This document shows, piece by piece, positions 31,903 through 42,068 of a stretch of DNA of 64,000 nt. The first letter of the stretch is position 1, and every line of letters starts with the position of its first letter. Source of the DNA: Amoeboaphelidium occidentale. Its lineage: Eukaryota > Aphelidiomycota > Aphelidea. The stretch is from NCBI GenBank assembly GCA_023515795.1, contig JALGPX010000030.1, positions 27,148-91,147 on the forward strand. The letters are read 5' to 3'. The notes beneath the pieces are model-generated. The model was not told the origin of the DNA. It did not search any database and worked only from the letters and a program-made list of their open reading frames with translations. The position numbers were made by a program, and so were the translations under genes.

Positions 31903-32888
31903 TCACAGTACCATTACTAAAAATCGTCGCAAAAGCACAATGCAAATGAATAACAATACCACAGCCAATAGAAAGTCGACGTATTTCATATTTCTTTGGT
32001 TGTTCTGACGAGATCGTGCGGTAATTTGGGTTGTCGGGGCAGCTTTTGATTTCGGGGTTGATGGTGCTGCTGTTGATGAAGTGCTTTGATCTATGTTATT
32101 TGAATCTTCACTCCCGTTGGAGCTTCTGTGAGCTACGCGATGACGAACGTTCGATTCCTGAATAGGAGCTTGAGAAGCACCGTCGTTTGACGCTAAATTA
32201 GTAGTTGATCCACGGTTACTCTTGGTATCCTTTTCGTAAGAGAACGTGAACATAGAAAGGTCTTCACTTTTGCTGCTGCTTCCGTTATCAGTGCATTGCC
32301 CAGAAGATTCCGCGACTCTGGTACTCTTCTCTGACATAATGATAGAATTCTTCTTGCAACAGGAAGAACATGTCCATTCCCTGGACTTTAAAGCCAATGC
32401 TTTTCTCTCTTCTTTAGACCAGTCTAAGCCCCCTACTGCGCCTTCTGCTTTAGTAGGAAAGAATGATACTATTGCAAGCACAGCTGTTCTTATTCCCCAC
32501 GCTGGTTGCCAATACTCTGGATGGTGACCAGTGATAGTCAAGCATATCTTCTTGTTGGTCTCAAATCGACCATTCGGTGTGAGAAATATCACGGAAGGTG
32601 GCTTGAAAGGATACTCGGCCGGTAACAATATTCTGCCATGATATATTCCACCTTCAAACTCTGTATCAGGTGGTCCCAGTAACGTAAAATGCCATTCAAA
32701 GATGTTATCCTAAATGATCAGTCCACATAATGTCGCTTACTTCTAATGGTTGTGCTGTATATGAGGTATTCGTATCATTGGAAAGTTCTTTGATTTCGCC
32801 AAGAATGCGTTTGACGGCTGTCATCCATCAGAATTAAAGCACGAAACTTACCAGGATTCTTCTTGTTATAATCGACAGTTGTGGCCAT
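31903..32888 (-). CDS. UBC6: Tail-anchored ER ubiquitin-conjugating enzyme (Ubc6 / UBE2J type)
   Basis: The exons are 32888-32852, 32817-32741 and 32709-31903 (introns 34 and 31 nt), giving 306 aa. The E2 fold has FEWHFTLLGPPDTEFEGGIYHG, YPFKPPSVIFLTPNGRF and the catalytic Cys in KKICLTITGHH (C94), followed by PEYWQPAWGIRT. The usual HPN is TPN, as expected for the J-type family. A long Ser-rich linker leads to a single C-terminal transmembrane anchor (FLLAVVLLFICIVLL). It acts with Hrd1/Doa10-type ligases in ER-associated degradation. It converges on ACP with 41 bp between stops. Confidence 0.94.
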
Positions 32889-33138
32889 ACTAGGGTACAG
32901 TTGTGACGCCAGCTATATAAGTCTGGTCAAAGAAAAGCTATTTTAGGACAAAGAATCTTGTCACATGATGGTTGTCATGGAATGTTGAGCTTGAACTTGA
33001 AACAACGATGATAATAAGCAAGAGACCTAAAGCGCTAAATTATCGCGATAAATTTGAGTACGAAGAGGATATCTAAACATCAATATCGAGTTGCTGTCAA
33101 AGATCAAGTTGTTGGATTGTGCGCATGTTGTTCGAGCT

Positions 33139-35629
33139 ATGATGGCAGGCCCACTTCCAAACGCATTGAACTTGGATTTAACTTTTGGCGCAAAATACAA
33201 CTTGGATACTTTGGCACAATGGGATGAAGTGCAAGTTCAAAGGTATTTCACAGACTTGGGATTTGGGCGAGTGGTTGCATACTTTCCAGGTATTTATCTG
33301 CACAAATCTTCTTATCATTTAAGAAAACCACATAAATGGACATGTATTACTTGATCTGGATAACGAGTCACTTAAAAGTCTGAATGTCAACTTGTTGGGT
33401 CACAGAATGAAGATCATGATCATTGTAGGAAGGTTAAGGAAAAGGGAAGCAGATCAAAGAAAGCAGACAGAAGAGGAAGCAAAGAGAAACTCATACACTC
33501 ATAGAATGAGAAATTATGGTTCATTGGATCGATCTGGTGGGCTAGGCAATTGGAGCTCCAGTTCAGGATCGCCTGACATTTCAAGAACCAAGAGTAATGT
33601 TGCAACCCCTGGAAAGATAGGCTCCAGATCACCTAATATCGAACTAAAAAGTTCTGCTGTTAGGAAAGCGCCAGAGAAGCATTCGCCTTTAAACAGAAGA
33701 CGACCAAGTGCAAAGGATGATATGGCTACACATGGATTAAACAGTGCAAATTCTTCTGGCGGTTCTTCCAACTTCAAGAAGAAGATTATCAAGGTCATTG
33801 GTGAGCAAAATCAAAGTAGAACTGTAGATGTTACTGGAGTCAATGATCTTAAAGCGTTATACGCGAAGATATTCCAAAAGTTTAGTATCACTTACGATCG
33901 AGCAGATGAGGCAAGTTTAGACAGAGAAATTCAAAATTGGTCGTTATGGGCCGGAGGACCTGATGGTTTACTAAGGCAATTGAAAGATGAAGACGCCTTG
34001 TCTATCCCTGTTGAAGTTACTTCCTTCGAACAAGAATTACCACGAGTTTACTTGAAACGAAGAGCCAAGGCTTCCAACACTTTCAAGAAGTTGGAAAATT
34101 TCTTTGGAGTTAATGTGCCACCGAACCGAAACATTAATACGAGTTCGATTCAAGAAAACCGCTCACCAGTTCCATCGTCGCCTATTGTTGATAATTTCAT
34201 GAACCACAACAAGCTGAAGAAGTTTTTCAACGACAGACCTACTTCTGAATCTATTTCTGATAATTTCGCAAAGTATTTTCCGAATATCAAGACCGCAGGC
34301 AAATCAAAAGCTATTGCTGAACCTCAAAAGATTTCAAGTTCTCCGAAACCTACTTATCCTGCGCCTATTTCAGTTCAAAGTCCAAGTAATGCTCAGGAAG
34401 GGAACTTCAAGTTCAATACCATTACGCGTTCTAATTCCAAAGTTGATACTGCAGCCCGATCCCCAGTTTCTGCAAATGTTGACAGATCTGCGGAGAGATC
34501 TCAAGATCATCTTGCTTACTATCCACAGAAAGACAATGGGCCCGAGGAAATTGAAACTTTTGAAGAAGTTCCTGCCGTCGAAGATGATCCTCTGGTTCCG
34601 CTAGAGAACGATAACGCACCGAAAACTCCTAATCCAATTACAATCAATACCATGGCTAACACGCCAACAAGCACTGAACCTCCTAGTCCGGTAGGCGCAG
34701 AGCTAAAACGATCAGGAACAAGAAAAATCAAATGGGTTAAAGGAGCTCTCATAGGAACTGGATCATTCGGTAACGTTTACCTTGGCCTTAATGCTCAAAC
34801 TGGTGAGCTGATGGCCGTAAAACAAGTTGTTCTTCCAGAAGTAACTGGCGGTGATGAAACTATCACCAAAAGCCAGCTTCGTAAGAAAGTGATGGTTGAA
34901 GCACTTCAAAGAGAAATTTTGTTACTGAAAGAACTTGAGCATCCTAATATCGTTTGTTACCTTGGATCTGAGTCCACAGACAAGTATCTAAATATTTTCC
35001 TGGAATATGTCGCAGGCGGCTCGTTAAGTTCTGTTTTGAAGGATTACGGAAACTTAGAAGAACCATTGATTAAATCTTTCATTAAGCAGATTCTACACGG
35101 TCTCGCCTACTTGCATGACAAGAAAATTGTGCACAGAGATATTAAAGGAGGAAATATTCTTGTCGACAACAAGGGAATAGTAAAGATCAGTGATTTCGGT
35201 ATCAGCAAGAAGCTGTCTGGTGGAAATGATAGAGGAAGCATAGTTTCTGTCGCTAAACAAAATCGAACAAGTACTCTACAAGGCTCAGGTATATTTTACA
35301 GTTTTTAATATTCTTATCTCTTAGTGTTTTGGATGGCTCCGGAAGTTGTGCAAAAGTACCACTACACTCCCAAATCTGATATCTGGAGTATGGGCTGTCT
35401 GATGATCGAGATGTTTACAGGGAAACATCCTTGGCCCGAGTTGAACCAAATGCAGGCCATGTTCAAAATCGGCAACTATGAAGTACCGCCTCAGCCTCAA
35501 AACATCAGTGTAGAAGCCAAGGATTTCATGGACCGTTGTTTTGACTTGAATTACAAAGATCGTTGGAATGCAACAGAACTATTGGCGCACCGATTCCTTG
35601 CAGAAGAGTCCAGTCCTTTATCGCCTTAG
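33139..35629 (+). CDS. STE11: Ste11/Byr2-type MAP kinase kinase kinase
   Basis: The exons are 33139-33289, 33324-35288 and 35325-35629 (introns 34 and 36 nt; the first ends in AAG), giving 806 aa. Domains in order: SAM (about residues 14-80; splicing completes the fold), a Ser-rich linker, a Ras-binding/RA-like domain (about 200-297), a second disordered linker, and a C-terminal kinase (about 516-795). The kinase has GTGSFGNVYLG, catalytic HRDIKGGN, DFG and WMAPEVV. This is the classic fungal pheromone/osmostress MAPKKK layout. Start codons at 33139 and 33142 are equally possible. The stop converges on the kinase gene to the right (94 bp). Confidence 0.95.
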
Positions 35630-35723
35630 ACATGAAACAATAAATCGAATCTATTGTACAAAATAATCATTTTCTCGGCTTTCGGAATTTGATGAACCTA
35701 AAATTTAGTGCATCACAGAAAAG

Positions 35724-37077
35724 TTACCGATTTCTTATAGATAAGAAAGGATTGCTTGATGACGGTTGTGGAGGAGGATGCGGGATAGGTTTGGCCGACA
35801 ATAATGTATCATCTTTGCTTTTTAAGTTAACTTCTGCTAGAGATCCGACAAGATCTTCGACGGATGAAGGTTTTGAAGCATCTTCACTTATTATAAGGTT
35901 TTGAGTCTCAAGTAAGTCTCTGTTCGCCTCAACAGGCAAAGAAGTCAAAATTGATACAGAGTCAACACTCGAAGAAGAACAAGCTGCCTTATCCCAGTCG
36001 TAAGGTACATCCTCTGGATCTTTTGAGAGCATAAACAGCTCCACAAATAATTCGTGAATGTAATTGTAATCTGGAGCTTCTTGATACGTCAAACTGTTAA
36101 GGTACTTAAATAATTTGGAGCAAGGTTGAGGCAAATGCGCTACAAACTGCTCAGAATGATGTTTGCTTTTAATTACTCCAACAACATTTCTGTCACGCTC
36201 TCCTCTCCAGGGAAGTTTGCCTTGAAGAAATTCCACCATCACATAGCAAAGTGACCATAAATCGTCTCTTCGTCCTAGTTCCTTATTATCATGTGCATTA
36301 ATAGAAGCATATCTGGCAGTACCTCTAAATCCAGCCTTATCCCTTGCCTCTCGAATTCTTGTCCCATCTGATGAAACATATCTGCGACAAAGACCGTAAT
36401 CCAACATGTATACTTTAGCTCTCCCTTTGTAAAAATCATCTTTTCGTAGTTTTGTGTTGTTTCGGACTAAGCTAACAGCGAAATTCGATGGCTTTATATC
36501 CCTGTGAATGTATCCGATATCATGAAGCCTATGAATTGCGGTAAGCATTTGACAAAGCAATAATGAAGTGGTAGATAGACTAAATGATCCTGAGCTCTGT
36601 TTCTTTCTAAGATCAGCTAAATTCGATCCCAGTTGCTGCATAGCTAGAAAGTTGTATTCCTTTGAACAATCGCATTTTTCCTGGGTGGTCAACTTTCCCT
36701 TGATCTGTGGCATGGGACATATGCACTTATCCAGAGTGACCTTGCCACAGCCGTAGAATTTACAGGCAAACGAAGACAAATGAGTGTCATGTGAATGTTC
36801 AAGCAACTTTTTCAGTATCATGACCTCGACCTTAAGTGTATGTTTCTTGGCTCTAACAGTTTCAAACTTAATAGCCACCATTCGTTGGGTTTGAGTATCT
36901 TCAGCTTGATATGTTACACCTATGATCAATGCATTAAACATTATCTACTTGAGCCATCTTACCAAAAGCACCTTGACCAAGCTTTTGCTTCTAAAACATA
37001 AGATCACACTTAAAACAAGGAACACATACCAAAGCCCATTTGTTTTTGATAATAAGAGGCTGTTTTGACGTTATCAT
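35724..37077 (-). CDS. CK1-superfamily kinase, tau-tubulin-kinase (TTBK)-like
   Basis: The exons are 37077-37030, 36990-36963 and 36919-35724 (introns 39 and 43 nt), giving 423 aa. The small second exon encodes KQKLGQGAFG, most of the glycine-rich loop. Catalytic YIHRDIKPSNFAV and metal-binding LDYG (DFG replaced by DYG) are followed by GFRGTARYASINAH and LGRRDDLWSL, which match TTBK more closely than casein kinase 1. An unusual insert between strands beta-4 and beta-5 contains KCICP and KCDC pairs that could bind metal. The tail is proline- and Ser-rich. TTBK2 triggers ciliogenesis in animals, so a flagellar role is a reasonable guess here. Confidence 0.88.
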
Positions 37078-37150
37078 CCAATGAAACTGATGCTACTTCG
37101 ATTTTGAGTTGAAACAAATCTGCAGATGTTTGTTGCTATTTGATCGCCGC

Positions 37151-38745
37151 ATGTCTGTGGCTTCTGGCGAGACTTCGATTACAAATGCGAACTTTGGTAT
37201 GCGTTATGGATATCACTAACATTTCGTAAAGATATTGAGGAAAGATACGAAAGGCTACTGCATGAATACACAAAACTAAAAGCGCAGAACTCAGTTCTAA
37301 AGAAGGCCATCATCAGCGAGCAGACTACGATGCAGAAGATCGAGAAAGAGCTTCAGCTTAAGGAAAATGATTATCGAAAAGTACTTTTAATTCTAATCGG
37401 GATGACATTTGAAGAATGCTCAAGAATTGGACTCTTTGAAGTTTCATAATCAGCGGCTGGTCAAGAGGATCGAAGCCATGCAAGAAGAATTGGCCCAACC
37501 GGTAGATTTGCCTGTTTTAGAAGAACTTATTGTTAGAAGCAAGGCAGCTGGATTCTGGGATCAACAAGCTCATCAAAGAAGGAATTTGAAAAGCTGAAAC
37601 TGGCATTGGAAGCAAGTAATGCTGATTTAGTTAAAAAGATCAATGAAAACGAGTCACTGCATAAAGCGCTGGATGAGCTTGAGCATTCACGGAGCTCAGA
37701 AAGAAATGATATGGTGCAGCGGAATGAAACTTTGCAAAAGCAGTTGGCGGATTTGAAAGTAAACATAAACATCCCTGATATTGCTTTAACATTTCAGGAT
37801 GAATTCAGGCGAAGCATGACATCTTCAGAAGATCAGATCATTCACTTGAGGCGAAAGAATACTGAACTCGAGAAGTTTGAAAAGAAACTGAAAACAGATA
37901 AACGAGACGCTTTTACGGATACTATCGCTTCTATCGTGGAAAGAGTTGAAAGAGGCTCTGATGCTTATGCTTTTGAAGATCCTAAGATGGTAGAACTTGA
38001 GGGAAAGCTGAAGTCGTTAAGTCTGGATTTGGCAACAGTAGAAACAGAACGGAAATCCCTAGAGTCTTCTTTATCTGAATTGAAAGGTAAATAATGACAA
38101 GAAGTTTTTAATCTGGAATTAGAAAAACTAAATGAAAGTGAACATAATCTTCTGCGAAAGAATGCCGAGGCTAATGCATTACGTACAAGCATAGCACAGA
38201 AAGATGAGATGATTGCAGGTTTAAACGAGAATATTTCAGGTCTTCGGAAAGAAATCGAGGAATTGAAAGTTAAGCCAACAGTTACAAATGTAGAGACTCT
38301 CACAGAACAGGAAGAACATGTATCAGTAGAAGTTCAAACAATGGAACCGTCGTCAAACTTTTTGAAGAAGGAAGTTCGTGTCCAAGGCCTGGTCGTCCAG
38401 GTTCCTGAGGAACTTGTTGATAAGTCTTTGGATAACTTCAATGATGCTCATAAATTGAGATCGGAATATGAAACTCGGTTGGATGATTTGCATAAACAAC
38501 TAAGTGAAGCCGATAGTTTCAAGACTAGGATGGCCCAAGAGTACAAGACGATTTTTGCAGCAAAAGAAGTGTACGAAATGGAGCGAAAAACCTGCACGGC
38601 TCAGATAAAAGAAATGGAAGCACAAATACGAGAACTGAAAGCAAAAGGCGAAGAAGCGGAAGCTAATTTTGCCAAACAAGTTGCAACCATGACAGAATAT
38701 GTGGAATTTCTAAAAGGACAAGTAAAAGAGAGTAATCAAGTTTGA
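37151..38745 (+). CDS. PPP1R21: PPP1R21-like KLRAQ coiled-coil protein (FERRY-complex subunit Fy-2 homologue)
   Basis: There are five exons: 37151-37196, 37232-37380, 37415-37501, 37537-38086 and 38123-38745 (introns 35, 34, 35 and 36 nt; two end in AAG), giving 484 aa. The exon 1-3 product matches the KLRAQ domain of animal PPP1R21: RYERLLHEYTKLKAQNSVLK and the LDSLKFHNQRLVKRIEAM block. The C-terminal coiled coil (SEYETRLDDLHKQLSEAD and following) also corresponds. The middle globular region of the 780-aa animal protein is absent. In mammals it sits on early endosomes with Rab5 and links mRNAs for transport. The gene is divergent (73 bp) from the TTBK-like kinase. Confidence 0.82.
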
Positions 38746-38761
38746 TTATTTAACTCTGATT

Positions 38762-40189
38762 TTATGAAAATAGATTGTTGATTTCGTCGATTTCAGCTTT
38801 CAAGTCTAAAATGGAATTATAACCACAGGTCAACAGCGTAGGAAGTTTTAGCTTCTTTAAAGGTGTTGTAAGACTATTCCACATTTGCTTCTCAGACTTC
38901 AAATTGTAGAGTTTGACTGATGGATATAGAAGTAAGTCGCTTGCCAAAACTTGTGGAAAAGGCATGAATGCTGGAAATGGGGTTTTCAGTTGAACTTCTC
39001 CCTCATCATCACTAACAGGTACACTTTTACCATCGGGAACTCTTTTCGCGCTAAAGAAGCATCGTCCAATTTGATTTTCGCTCCCGAAACAAAACTCCTG
39101 TTCCTGCTCGCATGATAAAGCCATAGTAGCCATAGGAGATTTGAAAGGGAATAATGCAGATAGACTTGAAGGTCTTGTCTTCGTGTAAAATGATAATAGG
39201 GTCGTATCCAAGGCCATTGAGCAAACTGCTGATCGCATGTATAATGACTTTAACTTTGAATTAATAAAAACACTAGTTGAGTCAAACGTCTCCAACCTTG
39301 AATAATCAACAATATTGATCATATCACACAAACCACGTGCTTCGTAAACCGTTTTAAATCGAGATAATTCATGAACGCCTTCTACTTTATCCAAGTAATT
39401 GTCATAACAAAAAGAAACAATTGGCAACTTCTGATTATCGTCTCGTATCTCTTGTAGAGTCCCAATAGACAGACCGCCAAATTCTTCCAGCAAGTCAATC
39501 TGTACATTTAAACCTTTTAGGACATCGCATTCCTCTGCAAATGATCTGAACTTTCCGTCAACGATATCATCCTTCCATTGTTCAGATGATGATAATTCGT
39601 AACCCCCGGCATAATTTCTCTTAGACTTCACAATATTTATGGGATTAACCGTGTTTGGGTGATAATACAGCCGAGTGTAATCGCTCCAATGCTGATACTT
39701 CGTTTCGTCAAACTGAGCATTATCAGTTTCTCCGTCCAAATACTTTATAAATTCAGATTTCTCTACTTTGGTCTGCTGCACGACTTGAGGTTCGGCACAC
39801 CACTGACTTGCAGAGGTCTGTCCTTCTCGCTCGGCATGATCATCATTGACTTTATACAACTCAGATTGTACAGCTTGCGATCCCATCTCAACTAGACATA
39901 AGCACATCATTAAACTAGAGCAATTACATTTCCTGTCGAATATCAAAAGCCTGGGCGTGTATGTTTCCTCATTCTAATCAATGAGCTGAGCTAAATCAAT
40001 ACAGTTCTTACTCTTGCATTGCGTCCTTCCCTGAAAATAGAGTGCAAATTTAGCTCTTCTCTCTTGTTCTTATTGTAATGGTCCTAAACATCAGAATTGC
40101 GCGATATCACGACGAACCTGCGTGTTCCAGAAGTGTGTTCCAACAGAATTGGAAACTTTCCCGAACTGAAGCGTAATGATCTCAGACAT
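38762..40189 (-). CDS. DML1: DML1 / Misato homologue (mitochondrial inheritance, tubulin-like)
   Basis: The exons are 40189-40118, 40083-40012 and 39973-38762 (introns 34 and 38 nt), giving 451 aa. The two 72-nt 5' exons were found by following the family pattern: MSEIITLQFGK...GTHFWNTQ, then LNLHSIFREGRN, then YTPRLLIFDRK. The Misato signature WSDYTRLYYHPNTVNP occurs at about residue 120. Later blocks (FEEFGG-like LLEEFGGLS, and a VLASDLLLYP region) correspond to the tubulin-like second half. DML1 controls mitochondrial DNA partitioning in yeast and mitochondrial fusion in animals. Its 3' end abuts PPP1R21 (16 bp), and it is divergent from the RING-BRCT gene (149 bp). Confidence 0.9.
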
Positions 40190-40338
40190 TCACCAGAAAC
40201 AAAGTATTTTTAACGTAGCCGTTCATATAGAACTCAGCTTAGGAATAATCGAATTAGGAAACTTGGCCTGTGACGAGAATTATCGTGAAACTATCGATTT
40301 GGCTTTTTGTCTCAACTGCGAACGATTAGACGCCACCG

Positions 40339-41895
40339 ATGTCAACTATAAAAGACTGCCTGAAGGAAATTGAAATTGAACTACGCTGCCCAATATGGTA
40401 ATATTAAGTTTATCTTTTGTTGCTGAACTTAAGTTTTGGGACTCTTGAGAATCCTGTTGCTGCTCCTTGCCAGCATACATTTTGCGATAGTTGCATTCAA
40501 CGAACTGTTAGCAAAAACGCATGCCCTTTGTGCAAATGTAAAATGAACAAAAGATCTCTTAGGAAGGATGAAGGGCTTCACAGAATTATTGGCGCATATT
40601 CAGAGATGCGGCGAGTTTACGAGAATCTTTACGATATCAGCCTGTCTCAGTCAGGGCACTCACAGCCGATCGATGAAGAAGCACTGCTTTGTCCTCAGCT
40701 ATTGCAAGAAACAAAAGAGAATGCAAATGCAAACGCTTTCGTTGGTTTACTTGAGACACCGAAACGGCGTGCACCTCTGGAAACGGTGTCTAACAAGTCA
40801 AGCTCTGGCAAAAAGCGGTTACAGCGTAAAGATAACATTCACGTTTCACCTTCCATGTCTACACAACAAATCGCAGAGTATATTTTGCAAAAGAGAAAGT
40901 ATGAGCGTGAGTTGAAGCAGATTGATGAAATTTGTCCGAATGAAACATCTCAAGTCGTTGTTCCGCATGTTGGCAGGAAATCAGCACGTTTCAACAATCC
41001 AGAACCGAGAGAGCAGCCTAGAGAACAACCGAGAGATCATCATAGCAGTAGGCTGACAGTTATTGATGAGGAAAACATGTATCGTGGTAATGCTGAACAA
41101 GGCACAGCAACATGTACACCGTACTATGATAGTCATCCAACACAAGATTTTTCTATTAACACTGCTCTGGCCAGAGAGTTGTCAGTTCCGGATTCGTTAG
41201 CACATTATGATGAACAGTCTCGTACATCTAAAGCACTCACATTCTGTACCACATCTTTTGATGATTTCTCTTTTGTATGTTTCATGTTATACAGCTTACA
41301 TATTCTTAGAAAGCAGCGGCTCGGTTTTGCAAGAAATTTAGTGCCAGTATGGTGAATGAAATCAATCAAGAAGTTACACACCTAATTGTTCAATGCGGTA
41401 ACAAACAATTTAATTCTCTAAACTTTAGACCAAGGAGCACGGCGGTTAGCGCCACGAACTCTAAAGTACTTTATGGCTATAACTAGAGGAATTTGGATTG
41501 TTGACGCAGACTGGATGAATGACTCTTTGGAGGAAGGAAAGCTTCTTGATTGTGACGGCTATGAAATATCTGGAGACGATCAGAATAAGAATGCAGGAGG
41601 GCCAAATATTGCAAGAATACGCAGATTAAGGAATCAGAAACTTTTGTTTCAAGACTACTCTTTCTTCTTGCTAGGAGTGTGGGAATCTGTCTCATTCAAG
41701 TCGATAGCGGATATTATTGATCACTGCGACGGAAGACTAACTCGGCGTATAGCTGTGGATTCTGAATATTTCTACGTTGTTTATGGACCAGAGACCCCAA
41801 CAGATGAAGTGAAGCAAATGTCCAAGAAATTTGGGCCACGATTGAAATCCTTGGCTTGGCTTTTTGATTGTGTGTCTCTGTACAGAATATGCTAA
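40339..41895 (+). CDS. BRCA1/BARD1-like RING and tandem-BRCT protein
   Basis: There are four exons: 40339-40397, 40434-41274, 41310-41397 and 41429-41895 (introns 36, 35 and 31 nt), giving 484 aa. A C3HC4 RING begins at residue 17 (CPICFGTLENPV, CQHTFCDSC, CPLCKCKMNKRSL). The last stretch, including the KRSL tail, is BRCA1-like. A basic, disordered centre follows, then two BRCT repeats (about 295-380 and 395-484). BRCT1 contains RTLKYFMAITRGIWIVDADWM; BRCT2 ends SLAWLFDCVSLY, with the inter-repeat segment closer to BARD1. No ankyrin repeats are present. The expected role is a ubiquitin ligase for homologous recombination at damaged chromatin. Orthology to BRCA1 versus BARD1 is unresolved. Confidence 0.88.
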
Positions 41896-42068
41896 ACAAT
41901 AGAAACGAGCCCCTAGACATCATAATCGAAAAGCATTTCGCTTCTTTTGTTGTTGTTTAAAGCATTATTGATTCCCCGCTCAGATCGCTTATCCGTGGCA
42001 CGATCTTTGACACGCGACAGCGTGATCAGGGGCAAAGCAGCCAGAATTATCAAATCCTCTATTTTCGT

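Noticed and set aside
521-42025. Shared GACAGCGTGAT upstream of the genes at 534 and 42069
   Set aside because: Several chance 11-mer matches are expected among this much intergenic sequence, the distances to the ATGs differ, and no third copy precedes a gene.
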